Shown: piece by piece, positions 33,614-42,239 of the stretch
Position numbering within the stretch: position 1 is the first letter of the stretch
Layout: each line of letters begins with the position of its first letter
Assembly (NCBI RefSeq): GCF_000420385.1
Contig: NZ_ATUV01000002.1
Span: 389,600 to 453,599, forward strand
Source of the DNA: Hippea alviniae EP5-r
GTDB taxonomy: Bacteria > Campylobacterota_A > Desulfurellia > Desulfurellales > Hippeaceae
Length of the DNA: 64,000 nucleotides
Reading direction: 5' to 3'
Translations under genes and position numbers: made by a program
Notes under the pieces: generated by a model
Seen by the model: the letters and a program-made list of their open reading frames with translations, nothing else
The model's database searches: none
What the model was told of the DNA's origin: nothing

Positions 33614-34239
33614 AACAGTTCCCTAAGTGGACAATTTTCGCAATCTGGTTTCTTTCTGCAAAACTCTTTTGCATTCTTTACGATTAGAGCATGATACTCG
33701 TTGAATAGCTTATAATCCTTTGGAAGGTTGTCCATAAATAGTTTCTGTAAACAGTCATAATCCAGCTTTTTTGATAGTTTATGTCTTTCTGCCAATCTTT
33801 TTGTGTATGCGTCTATTACAAATATTGGCCTTTCAAATGCATAAAGCAGGATTGAGTCTGCCGTCTCTTTACCAATACCCTTAACACTGAGCAGTTTTTT
33901 ACGCAACTCTTCGGTTGAAAAGCTAAAGAGTCTCTCGATTCCGCCTTCTTCTTTAAAAAAGCGGCTTATGTTTTTAAGATAAATGCTTTTCTGATTAAAA
34001 AAGCCAGCAGGTTTGATTGCATCTTTTAATCTTTCTATGTCCATATAGAAGATGGCATTTAGATTGCATGAGTCTGTTGCTTTTAGATTTTGTATGGCTT
34101 TTTCAACATTTTTCCATGCAGTGTTTTGAGTGAGAATGGCTCCTATTATTATCTCTTCTTTTGTCTGGGCAGGCCACCAATGTTGCTGCCCATAAAAGTC
34201 AAATAGTTTGCGATAAATTTTCTCTATTCTATTTTCCAT
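33610..34239 (-). CDS. Endonuclease III-like HhH-GPD DNA glycosylase
   Basis: 209 residues. The helix-hairpin-helix is LLSVKGIGKETADSILLYA and the catalytic Asp is in FVIDAYTKR. Where endonuclease III has its lyase lysine, this protein has Glu (GKETAD), as in 3-methyladenine/MpgII-type monofunctional glycosylases. The C-terminal cluster CRKKPDCENCPLRELL has three Cys; the usual fourth is not seen. It excises damaged bases. It is coupled to coaE. Confidence 0.85.
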   Translation of the reverse strand: MENRIEKIYRKLFDFYGQQHWWPAQTKEEIIIGAILTQNTAWKNVEKAIQNLKATDSCNLNAIFYMDIERLKDAIKPAGFFNQKSIYLKNISRFFKEEGGIERLFSFSTEELRKKLLSVKGIGKETADSILLYAFERPIFVIDAYTKRLAERHKLSKKLDYDCLQKLFMDNLPKDYKLFNEYHALIVKNAKEFCRKKPDCENCPLRELL

Positions 34240-34306
34240 CTTGTAAAAATATATTTAAGCTTAAATCTTTTTGCAAGACAAAGCTATTTGTATATAATTT
34301 GCCGGT

Positions 34307-35584
34307 ATGTTTGGAGCATTTAAAGAGCATAGAAAGTCTATTCTTATTATATTCATTTTGGGTTTTCTGTTTTTTCTCGGAAGGGCTTTTGAGCCTTTTA
34401 TTAATGGAGACTCTTTAAATCATGCAACTATAGCAAAACATATCGTTCAAAGTAATGATTGGCTGAACCTTTACCTAAATGGTTATCCTTACTTGAAAAA
34501 GCCACCATTTTATTTCTGGTTGATAGCTCTATCTTTTGAAATTTTTGGGGTTTCGGCTTTTGCAGCTCGGATTCCTATTGCTCTTTTTGGTATTTTTGAT
34601 GCTATCCTTGTTTATCTGCTGGCTTTAGAGTTGTTTAAAAATAGAAATACAAGTTTGCTGGCTTCCCTATTTTTTATAGTTAATTTTCATGTGATAAGGC
34701 TTACAAGCATAGTAAGAATGGAAAGCGTAATAACATTTTTTATTCTTTTAAATCTCTATCTGCTTTTAAAAAAGAGATATATACTCTCTGGTGTTGCCCT
34801 TGGATTGGGTATATTGACAAAAGGGCCTATAGCGTTTTTTGGTATTGTGTCTTTTATTTTGTATAAACTTTTTGTAAAGGAATATGAGTTTGTTTCTGGA
34901 AAGTTTTTCTTAGGTCTGTTTATTGCTGCAGTGGTAGGCGGTTGGTGGTATGTTTATAAACTTTTAACTGACCCTTATTTCTTTGATGTTTTTATAAATA
35001 AACAGATACTCCATAGAATAACAGGCGAGCTTTCCGAAGGCACTGTTAGAAGTCAGCTGTTTTACTTTAAAAGATTGCTTTCACGCTTTTTGCCTGGATT
35101 ACCCTTCTTTCTTATTGGGTTGTTTCTTACCTTCAAAGATAAGTTGTTTAAAAAAGACAGATTATGGATACTTGTTCTTGTTTATCTTGTTGTTGTTTTT
35201 ATTGCAATAGATATCCCTAAGGAGAAGTTTACACGCTATCTTTACTATCTTTATCCAATGGCGTCTCTTTTTGCTGCATATTCGGTTGTCAGATTGAATA
35301 TAGAGAAGTATGTTTTTGTTGGTTTTATTGTTATAACTTTTGGTTTTTTGGCTGCTGTGATGTTTTATCCCAAATCGTTTCATCATCCGCCCAAGGAAGC
35401 CAAAGCCTGTTTTAAAATATGTGATGAGTTAAAACGGATAAACGGCTCAGCCATATTTAAAGGATTGAATCAGTTAGAGATGAGTTATTTGAACTTCTCA
35501 TGCATCCGCAGTATGATGTCGAAACCTTCCGTTGTTATAGAAAAAAAGGGCAATGATTGTGTAATAGAAAGATTAAGCCCTTAA
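34307..35584 (+). CDS. ArnT-like/GT83 glycosyltransferase, membrane
   Basis: 425 residues, about ten transmembrane helices. The N-terminal loop INGDSLNHATIAKHIV and YPYLKKPPFYFWLIALSFEI are typical of the PMT/ArnT superfamily (polyprenyl-phosphate sugar transferases acting on lipid A or proteins in the periplasm). The acceptor is unknown. The 3' end overlaps the convergent small gene by 12 bases. Confidence 0.85.
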   Translation: MFGAFKEHRKSILIIFILGFLFFLGRAFEPFINGDSLNHATIAKHIVQSNDWLNLYLNGYPYLKKPPFYFWLIALSFEIFGVSAFAARIPIALFGIFDAILVYLLALELFKNRNTSLLASLFFIVNFHVIRLTSIVRMESVITFFILLNLYLLLKKRYILSGVALGLGILTKGPIAFFGIVSFILYKLFVKEYEFVSGKFFLGLFIAAVVGGWWYVYKLLTDPYFFDVFINKQILHRITGELSEGTVRSQLFYFKRLLSRFLPGLPFFLIGLFLTFKDKLFKKDRLWILVLVYLVVVFIAIDIPKEKFTRYLYYLYPMASLFAAYSVVRLNIEKYVFVGFIVITFGFLAAVMFYPKSFHHPPKEAKACFKICDELKRINGSAIFKGLNQLEMSYLNFSCIRSMMSKPSVVIEKKGNDCVIERLSP

Positions 35585-35824
35585 GTCTATATGTCCTTCT
35601 TTGGACTTTGCCCTTTTTTTCTGCTCTTCTTTGTCTTTGTTAATCGTGTTGTGTGGGTGGTTCTCGCTCTCTTCAACCTTTGTTGTTTTCTCTTCTTTCT
35701 CCTTTTTCTCTATCAAGCCTTTGAAAGCATCTGCTGCAGCGGCTTGAGCCAAAGGGTTCTGGTTTAGCTGACTTTGGGCTGTTGCGTTCAATATAACATT
35801 TTGTAAGTCTATCGGTCCGACCAT
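35573..35824 (-). CDS. Small charged protein (83 aa)
   Basis: Starts MVGPIDLQNVILNATAQSQL. The second half is very rich in Lys and Glu. Small proteins beginning with a P-D/ID-x-Q-x-x-I pattern occur near flagellar genes in other bacteria, but no such genes are nearby. It sits two bases after the apgM stop, on the same strand, so it is in that operon. Function unknown. Confidence 0.6.
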   Translation of the reverse strand: MVGPIDLQNVILNATAQSQLNQNPLAQAAAADAFKGLIEKKEKEEKTTKVEESENHPHNTINKDKEEQKKRAKSKEGHIDLRA

Positions 35825-35826
35825 GA

Positions 35827-36990
35827 CTAATCTCCAAACAACATTTTAGATATAAACATGTCTCCCTTCTCTATGAAAACTCCATTTTTGCAGGAGTTCT
35901 CATTATAACTATCGGATTTTTTTGGCATTTTTGAATGCCACACAGCAAAAGGCACAGGTTCGTCTGTGTGGGTTTTTATCTTTATCGGTGTCGGATGGTC
36001 TGGCAGGACTGCAATCTTTAATCCGTCTTCAAACTCATCTGCCATTTTTATTGCTTCACCCACTATCTTTTTGTCAAACAGCTCTATTGCTTCTATTTTT
36101 TTGTTTACATCGCCCATGTGTCCTGTTTCATCTGTTGCTTCCACATGAAGATATACAAAATCGCTGCCGTCTTTCAAAAACTCAAACGCCGCATTTATTT
36201 TGCCTTCGAAGTTTGTATCCAAAAAGCCTGTAAGTCCTTCAATCTGCGGGACAAAAAGCCCTGTTAATTTACCCAATCCTACCATAAGGTCAACAGCACT
36301 TATCATGCAACCATCTTTGTTGAACTTATCCTTAAATAGTGGCATTGATGGTTTTTTGCCTTCCCCCCACAGCCAGATGGCATTTGCTTCTTTGTGAATG
36401 GTATTATCTTTTAAAACTTCACCTGCTTTTCTCATTATCTCCCTTAGTTTCTCTTTTGCTGCGCCATTTGGCAGATAATCATCTATCGGTTTGTCTGATA
36501 TATCGTGTGGCGGTGTTGTTTTTTTGTCTTCTATGCCATCTCTCCAAATCATTAAGTTTCTATAGCTTACGCCTGCAAAGAACTCTATTCCTTCTTCATT
36601 TATCTTTTTGTTTAAAAGTTCTATTAGTTGCTTTGCTTTATCTGTTGGAATATGGTCTGCAGAAAAGTCCTTCATTATGCCGTTTTCTATGTTTACAAAG
36701 TTGCACCTGTATGCAACATCGCTATCCTTCATCTCTATATCCTGACTGATTGCTTCAAGTGGTGCCCTGCCTGTGTAATACATCTTTGGGTCATAGCCCA
36801 AAACACTCATATTTGCAACATCACTTCCAGGATGCATGCCTTCTGGCACGGTTTTAACCATACCCTTTATGCCTGATGCGATTATGTCCATATTCTTTGT
36901 GTCTGCATATTCAAGCGGTGTCTTACCGTTTAGCTCATCAATTGGCCAATCTGCCATACCATCGCCAAGCAAAATCAAATATTTCATCAC
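35827..36990 (-). CDS. apgM: Cofactor-independent phosphoglycerate mutase, archaeal type
   Basis: 387 residues. The alkaline-phosphatase-type metal site is visible: MKYLILLGDGMADWP, then GSDVANMSVLGYDP, and late VEATDETGHMGD and VLPDHPTPI. ApgM interconverts 3- and 2-phosphoglycerate in glycolysis and gluconeogenesis. This archaeal-type form is common in thermophilic bacteria. Adjacent to yjbQ (two bases apart), so it forms an operon with it. Confidence 0.92.
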   Translation of the reverse strand: MMKYLILLGDGMADWPIDELNGKTPLEYADTKNMDIIASGIKGMVKTVPEGMHPGSDVANMSVLGYDPKMYYTGRAPLEAISQDIEMKDSDVAYRCNFVNIENGIMKDFSADHIPTDKAKQLIELLNKKINEEGIEFFAGVSYRNLMIWRDGIEDKKTTPPHDISDKPIDDYLPNGAAKEKLREIMRKAGEVLKDNTIHKEANAIWLWGEGKKPSMPLFKDKFNKDGCMISAVDLMVGLGKLTGLFVPQIEGLTGFLDTNFEGKINAAFEFLKDGSDFVYLHVEATDETGHMGDVNKKIEAIELFDKKIVGEAIKMADEFEDGLKIAVLPDHPTPIKIKTHTDEPVPFAVWHSKMPKKSDSYNENSCKNGVFIEKGDMFISKMLFGD

Positions 36991-36992
36991 TT

Positions 36993-37382
36993 TTACTCCT
37001 TTATAACCTTGATATAGAATTCTCTGTTTCTTGGCCCATCAAACTCCATGAAGAATACTCCTTGCCATCTGCCAAGAAGAAGCCTTCCACTCTCGATAGG
37101 TATCATCACGCTGCTTCCCGTTAATGTTGCCTGAATGTGTGCATCGGCATTGCCTTCTAAATGTTTGTATTTGTCGGAGTATGGAATTAATCGAGAGAGC
37201 TCGTTTAGTATGTCTTCTGCAACAGCAGGGTCAAACGCTTCGTTTATTATAACACCTGCCGTTGTGTGCGGAACATAGATTATAGCTATACCGTTCTTGA
37301 TGCCTTTAATCTCTTCTTCAACCATGCTTGTTATCTCTATAGCTTCCTTTCTTGTGCTTGTTCTTATGCTTTTTCTTATCAT
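36993..37382 (-). CDS. yjbQ: YjbQ/UPF0047 family protein
   Basis: 129 residues, full family length. AIIYVPHTTAGVIINEAFDP, DAHIQATLTGSSVMIPIESG and QGVFFMEFDGPR are the conserved blocks; the family is related to secondary thiamine-phosphate synthase. Upstream (37383-37485) is the divergent control region shared with minC. Confidence 0.9.
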   Translation of the reverse strand: MIRKSIRTSTRKEAIEITSMVEEEIKGIKNGIAIIYVPHTTAGVIINEAFDPAVAEDILNELSRLIPYSDKYKHLEGNADAHIQATLTGSSVMIPIESGRLLLGRWQGVFFMEFDGPRNREFYIKVIKE

Positions 37383-37485
37383 GATGTTCTCTCCTTCTTA
37401 CTTTTTTAAAATTTATTGTAAAATTGCCAATAAGTCAAAATTTATCTCTTGAATTATACCAGATTATTTGATATTTAACCAAGCA

Positions 37486-38151
37486 ATGGGTAAGGTTTCG
37501 ATTAAAGGAAAAAACTTTTTAGGTTTTGAGATAGAGATTAAAGGCTCAGATAAGGAGAATATATTTAAAGAGATAGAGAGCCTTCTTGCCGTTTCAAGCC
37601 AATACATGAAAAACTCGATAATAACGCTTAAGCTTGACGATACGAACAAACATTTGGCTGAAGAGCTTGTCTCTTTTTTGAAGGATAAAGAGATTCCTAT
37701 AAGCGCTATTGTTTCAGAAAGCAAAAAGGGTTTAGATATAAGCCTGCCGGTTATAGAGCTTTCTGATTTGCATCTTGTAAATGAGACCAGCGAAAAGGAA
37801 GTGTCAACATTCAAAGGTAATCTAAGAAGTGGCCAGTCGATAAAGGCAAACGGCGATTTGGTTATAGCTGGTAATGTTAATTCGAACTCTTATATCTATG
37901 CAACGGGTAATATCTTTGTTTTGGGTAAGCTTTACGGTGTGCCACATGCAGGATACGGTGGTGATAACGATGCTATAATCTTTGCGTTTGATTTAAACCC
38001 ACCGCAGATACGCATTGGTGATTATATAACACGCTCTCCAGAAGAGAATGTGCTCCTTAAAAAAAGGAAGAATGTCGTACCTGAAGTTGCGCATGTTGAA
38101 GATGGAGCTATAGTTATAACGCCTTATGATGAGTGGATAAATTCTAAATAG
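37486..38151 (+). CDS. minC: Septum site-determining protein MinC
   Basis: About 221 residues from ATG 37486; a TTG six codons earlier is possible and neither has a strong ribosome site. The N-terminal domain is followed by the C-terminal beta-helix (RSGQSIKANGDLVIAGNVNSN, LYGVPHAGYGGD). It inhibits FtsZ polymerisation and is recruited by MinD. First gene of the min operon. Confidence 0.93.
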   Translation: MGKVSIKGKNFLGFEIEIKGSDKENIFKEIESLLAVSSQYMKNSIITLKLDDTNKHLAEELVSFLKDKEIPISAIVSESKKGLDISLPVIELSDLHLVNETSEKEVSTFKGNLRSGQSIKANGDLVIAGNVNSNSYIYATGNIFVLGKLYGVPHAGYGGDNDAIIFAFDLNPPQIRIGDYITRSPEENVLLKKRKNVVPEVAHVEDGAIVITPYDEWINSK

Positions 38152-38161
38152 GAGTAAAAGT

Positions 38162-38956
38162 ATGGCAGGGAAGGTTCTTACGATAACATCGGGTAAGGGC
38201 GGTGTTGGAAAATCGACGACAACGGCGAACTTGGCACTTGGTCTTGCATTGCTTGGTAAAAAGGTTGTTGCTATTGATTTGGATATTGGCCTTAGAAATC
38301 TTGATATGATTTTAGGACTTGAAAACAGGATTGTGTATGATGTTGTTAATGTTGTTGAAAAGGCATGCAAGATTAAGCAAGCTCTAATAAAGGATAAAAG
38401 GACGGACAATCTGTATCTTATAGCTGCAGCTCAGACAAGGGATAAATCCGCTGTCAAACCAGAACAGGTGATAGAGCTTACTGATGAATTGAAAAAGGAG
38501 TTTGACTTTATTCTGCTTGATTCGCCAGCCGGTATAGAAGGCGGGTTTAGAAACGCCATGTTGCCTGCAGATGAAGTGATAATAGTTACAACACCAGAGA
38601 TATCCGCCGTAAGAGATGCGGATAGAGTTATAGGGATTCTGGAAGCAAACAACAAAAAAGAGATGAGTTTGATAATCAACCGTGTCAATCCAACACTCGT
38701 CAAAAAGGGCGATATGATGAGTAAAGACGATGTGCTTCAGGTTTTGAGTATTCCTTTGATAGGTGTTGTGCCAGAAGATGAAAATATTGTAAGCTATACA
38801 AACATTGGAGAGCCTTCCATATTGCATCCGAACTCCCAATCGGGTAAGGCGTATAAGAATATCGTTCAAAGGATTCTGGGCAAGGATGTTCCGTTTATGG
38901 AGATAGTTGAGAAAAAAGGGTTGTTTGAAAAAATAATAAGCTTTTTTAAGGAATAG
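38162..38956 (+). CDS. minD: Septum site-determining ATPase MinD
   Basis: 264 residues. Deviant Walker A TSGKGGVGKSTTTANLALGL, DLDIGLRNLD and Walker B FILLDSPAG; the C-terminal amphipathic helix (KKGLFEKIISFFKE) targets the membrane. It is placed between minC and minE with ten- and three-base gaps. Confidence 0.97.
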   Translation: MAGKVLTITSGKGGVGKSTTTANLALGLALLGKKVVAIDLDIGLRNLDMILGLENRIVYDVVNVVEKACKIKQALIKDKRTDNLYLIAAAQTRDKSAVKPEQVIELTDELKKEFDFILLDSPAGIEGGFRNAMLPADEVIIVTTPEISAVRDADRVIGILEANNKKEMSLIINRVNPTLVKKGDMMSKDDVLQVLSIPLIGVVPEDENIVSYTNIGEPSILHPNSQSGKAYKNIVQRILGKDVPFMEIVEKKGLFEKIISFFKE

Positions 38957-38959
38957 GCT

Positions 38960-39202
38960 ATGCTGTTGGATTTTTTTAGAAAGAAGAGAAAGAGTTCTGC
39001 TGAACAGGCAAAAGAGAGACTTCAAATCATATTAGCTCACGAAAGAGTCTCAAACAAGGCGCCTTTTCTTGATGATTTGAGAAAGGATTTAATAAAGGTT
39101 ATAGCGAAGTATGTTGAGATAGACCCAGACCAGATAGATGTGAAGCTTCAGAAGGATAACGCTATTGAGATTTTAGAGATAAATATACCTATCAATAAGT
39201 AA
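38960..39202 (+). CDS. minE: Cell division topological factor MinE
   Basis: 80 residues: AKERLQIILAHERV is the MinD-activating helix, followed by the topological specificity domain (DLRKDLIKVIAKYVEIDPDQ). It drives oscillation of MinCD. Its end overlaps the convergent EamA gene by 11 bases. Confidence 0.95.
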   Translation: MLLDFFRKKRKSSAEQAKERLQIILAHERVSNKAPFLDDLRKDLIKVIAKYVEIDPDQIDVKLQKDNAIEILEINIPINK

Positions 39203-40055
39203 ATCTCTTAAAGCTTTGGAGCAAAATTCCGCCAACGATGAACAGAAGCGCAAAAAGGCTATAGAAGTGTATCTTCTCACCCAAAAAGATAGAGATAAAT
39301 ACCAAAGAGACAAAAGGTGTAAGATAAACCGTATTTGAAATAAGGGAAGTTTCTCCGCTTTTCAATGCTTTAAACCAGAATATATAGGATATACCGTTTA
39401 TGAAGGCTCCATTTATAAATGTCCAGAAGAGTGTATTTGTATCAAGGCTTTCAATTCTAAAGAGTGGCAGGGTGAATAGAGAAAACACAGAAGCAGAAAG
39501 AAAATAGTAGAATACTGCAACTTCTGGGTCTGTTTTGTTTTTCTTGCCAAGCACAGAGAAAAGGGCAAAACACAAAGCACCAGCAAAAGACAACATATCA
39601 CCTGTTATACTTGTAAAGTTCAGTTTGAATGGGTTGCCTTTTGATGCTATAATAAGGACACCAAAAAAGCTTACAAGTATTGAGACTATCTTTACTGCTG
39701 AGATACTCTCCTTGAGTATAGGTATACTTAAGGCAACAATCAGGATTGGCCAGCTGTAGTTTATTATGAAAATTTCCTGAGCCGTTGATAGACTAAATGC
39801 TTTGTAAAGCAATACATAATAAGCAAAACTTCCAAGAAAACCCAAGAATGTTAAAAAAGCATACTCCGTTGGCGAGTTGAGTTTTAATGATTTTCTTTGA
39901 GAGAGAAGATAAATAAACATAACCGCTGCCGATATCAGGTTTGAAAAAAACAGAAAGGAAAAATTATTGAGATTTTTTAGAGCTTCTTTTGATGCAACGG
40001 GTATAAATGCCCACAGAACAACGCAGAGCAGGGCATAGAGTAGTGATTTACTCAT
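39192..40055 (-). CDS. EamA/DMT-family transporter
   Basis: 287 residues, ten helices in two EamA repeats (second from about residue 145, ITGDMLSFAGALCFALFSV). ATG 40055 overlaps the trm112 stop by eight bases. Substrate unknown. It is not closely similar to the other EamA protein at 29618. Confidence 0.87.
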   Translation of the reverse strand: MSKSLLYALLCVVLWAFIPVASKEALKNLNNFSFLFFSNLISAAVMFIYLLSQRKSLKLNSPTEYAFLTFLGFLGSFAYYVLLYKAFSLSTAQEIFIINYSWPILIVALSIPILKESISAVKIVSILVSFFGVLIIASKGNPFKLNFTSITGDMLSFAGALCFALFSVLGKKNKTDPEVAVFYYFLSASVFSLFTLPLFRIESLDTNTLFWTFINGAFINGISYIFWFKALKSGETSLISNTVYLTPFVSLVFISIFLGEKIHFYSLFALLFIVGGILLQSFKRFTY

Positions 40056-40224
40056 TTTCCAGTTTTAAGGCTTCGTCAACTATTAGGATAGGTATATCAT
40101 CTTCAATGGGATACTTAAGTTTACAATTTTCACAGATTAAAAACTTCTCATCTTCGCTCAGCTTAAGGTCTCCTTTGCACTTTGGACATGCTATGATTTT
40201 TAAAAGCTCTTTACTTATAGCCAT
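40048..40224 (-). CDS. Trm112-family zinc-binding protein
   Basis: 58 residues from ATG 40224. MAISKELLKIIACPKCKGDL has the first CxxC and LICENCKLKYPIEDDIPIL the second, the Trm112/YcaR signature. Family members activate or stabilise methyltransferases. It overlaps both neighbours, ten bases with the DUF2726 gene end and eight with the EamA start, so the three genes are coupled. Confidence 0.88.
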   Translation of the reverse strand: MAISKELLKIIACPKCKGDLKLSEDEKFLICENCKLKYPIEDDIPILIVDEALKLENE

Positions 40225-40700
40225 TTTAGACCCTCCTTGATTTTTTCTATTAGCTCATCTTCAAAAATCTCTTTTGGCTCTATTTTTATCAGCTTTATGC
40301 CTGCAGATCTTAGTGTTGGTTCTATTATGTTTAAGGATTGCATCTTTGCCTTGTTTTCTGGGTTGACTATGAAGATGGCAAGTTTGGGTTGCAGTTGTGG
40401 AAATGAGAGAATAAGAAAATCGACAAATTTTGTTTGAATTCTTAGATATGCGTTTCTGTTCTCCTTTGGTGTCCAAATAAAATCTGTGAGTCTAACCTTT
40501 GGCAAGATTGTGAAAGGTTTTTTCTGCTCCTTAAAAAAGTGCAGTATCCTGTCGTATGCTATTTTCTCTGTTTTGTTTAGAAGAAAATCCTTTGTTTTAT
40601 AGACATCAAAGTCATCTTTTGCCTTTATGCTGTAATTCTTTGTGATGAAGTAATAGACTATAACAAGGATAATGAGTGAAACTATCACAATCAACCACAT
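40215..40700 (-). CDS. DUF2726 protein with N-terminal membrane anchor
   Basis: 161 residues. One N-terminal helix (WLIVIVSLIILVIVYYFI), then NKTEKIAYDRILHFFKEQ, VRLTDFI and VDFLILSFPQLQPKLAIFI, which is the restriction-endonuclease-like DUF2726 layout. The catalytic Asp and Glu/Lys are not fully clear. First gene of the coupled set with trm112 and eamA. Confidence 0.75.
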   Translation of the reverse strand: MWLIVIVSLIILVIVYYFITKNYSIKAKDDFDVYKTKDFLLNKTEKIAYDRILHFFKEQKKPFTILPKVRLTDFIWTPKENRNAYLRIQTKFVDFLILSFPQLQPKLAIFIVNPENKAKMQSLNIIEPTLRSAGIKLIKIEPKEIFEDELIEKIKEGLKWL

Positions 40701-40794
40701 ACTTGTCCAATAATAGGCTAATTTTTTGTTTTAATCAATAAGCAAGGGTTGATTTTTTGCTAAAATTGATTAAATTAACACTTTGCCTGTTATT

Positions 40795-41164
40795 GGGGAC
40801 GAAATTTGGGTTCGACGGGGTGTTTTAGCATCCAAGGGTCATGCCGAGCTCCTGCCCGCTCGTAAAACTGGCAGGGAAAAAGAAACGCAGACGCTGATTA
40901 CGCTTTAGCTGCTTAAGATAAAAGCAGCAGGCTTCTGCACCTTTTGGTGCTTTAGGTTGCAGAAAGCCTTTAGAGTTAAAGCACCGAAGGCTATCGTCCG
41001 CCCGATGCGGTAGCCTTTCTATTCAATCGGGTGCGTCAGGTGTAAGGTTTTGTTCCCTTTTTCCTTACGCCACAGACGCTAAACCAAAAAGGGAACTAAG
41101 CATGTAAAAGCCCTTGGGTGTGACGCACGCCCGGACGCGGGTTCAAATCCCGCCGTCTCCACCA
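40795..41164 (+). ncRNA. ssrA: tmRNA
   Basis: Starts GGGGACGAAATTTGGGTTCG and ends with the T-arm GGGTTCAAATCCC and CCA at 41164, the one-piece tmRNA frame. The tag frame reads ADADYALAA (GCA at 40887 to TAA at 40914-40916), or NADADYALAA if the preceding AAC is the resume codon. It rescues stalled ribosomes. Pseudoknot-like segments are visible through 40920-41090. Confidence 0.97.
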
Positions 41165-41258
41165 GAAAAAAACAATCTAAAAAGTTAACATATATCGTGA
41201 TTAAACTAACTCTCTTTTTATTTTGGTTATTTTTTTAGCCGTTTTGCTTGACGAAGAG

Positions 41259-42182
41259 ATGTTTAGGTGTATATTTAGCGACGGTATGAGAAAGAACGAC
41301 AGGCTTGTTTTAAAACCCAAGACGAACATTTTGGCTGTAATATTTATCATTCTGTTTGCCATAGCTTTTATAGCTGGAATAGCCCTTCTTGCTTTTGGGC
41401 AGGAGAGATATGCGCTTAAAAACGGCGTTATTCTCTATAGTGTGAAAAATGTTGAGCAGCTCAAAGAGAGATTGGCAATTTATGATTATTACAAGTCTTA
41501 TCCCTTTGGCGTTGAGCCGTATCTCTTAAAAAGCCTTCCTAAGGACTTTGCAAAGCTTCCCGCAGCAGAAAGAAAAAAACTCTTTATAAAGGTTATGCTT
41601 CCTATAGCTTTAACCGTGAAACAGCAGTTTGACAGAGAGCATGCACTTTTTGAAAAGATAAAGGCTAAGATTGATTCTCACAAAGAGCTTACTTTCGTTG
41701 AAAAGGAGTTGCTTGAATACGGCTATAAGAGATACAGATGTAAAACGATTAATGAGCTTGTTAAAAAATCTGGCAGTGTGCCGATAAGTTTACTTATAGC
41801 TCAAGCTGGTATAGAATCAGGGTGGGGCAGTTCGAGATTTGCCATCTATTACAACAACATCTATGGCATACACAAAAAACACCCAAAGCCCAACGACATT
41901 GTAAGAAGATTTAAAAGTTTATACGATGCAACGGTCTGCTATGTTCTAAATTTAGACAGAAGCGCTGCTTATAAGCGTTTTAGGGAAGCGCGTTATAGAA
42001 TGGGTGATTATCCAAACCCTTACAAGCTTGCCGAGTATTTGACAATGTATTCAACGAAGAGAAAAGAGTACACAAAACTAATTCAACAGATAATAGCATC
42101 AAACGATTTGACTGCATTTGATAAACTCTCACCTGCCGGTGTTGTTGCAGAGACTTCAGCAGGCTCTTACTCTCTACAATAA
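41259..42182 (+). CDS. Bax/FlgJ-type glucosaminidase-domain hydrolase, membrane-anchored
   Basis: About 307 residues from ATG 41259 (alternative ATG 41286). An N-terminal transmembrane helix (ILAVIFIILFAIAFIAGIAL) is followed by a GH73-like peptidoglycan hydrolase domain. Its catalytic-Glu block is SVPISLLIAQAGIESGWGSS, followed by YYNNIYGIH and ATVCYVLNLDRSAAYKRFR. It would cleave cell-wall glycan from the periplasmic side. Confidence 0.87.
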   Translation: MFRCIFSDGMRKNDRLVLKPKTNILAVIFIILFAIAFIAGIALLAFGQERYALKNGVILYSVKNVEQLKERLAIYDYYKSYPFGVEPYLLKSLPKDFAKLPAAERKKLFIKVMLPIALTVKQQFDREHALFEKIKAKIDSHKELTFVEKELLEYGYKRYRCKTINELVKKSGSVPISLLIAQAGIESGWGSSRFAIYYNNIYGIHKKHPKPNDIVRRFKSLYDATVCYVLNLDRSAAYKRFREARYRMGDYPNPYKLAEYLTMYSTKRKEYTKLIQQIIASNDLTAFDKLSPAGVVAETSAGSYSLQ

Positions 42183-42239
42183 CCTTGCCTTGTTAATTCA
42201 ATTGTATTAGAATGCTCCCAAAAAAAAGGGGGTATACAA

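Noticed and set aside
36339..36749. 136-codon plus-strand frame inside apgM
   Set aside because: Antisense shadow of a strongly conserved gene, with Leu/Ser/Cys-rich low-complexity content.
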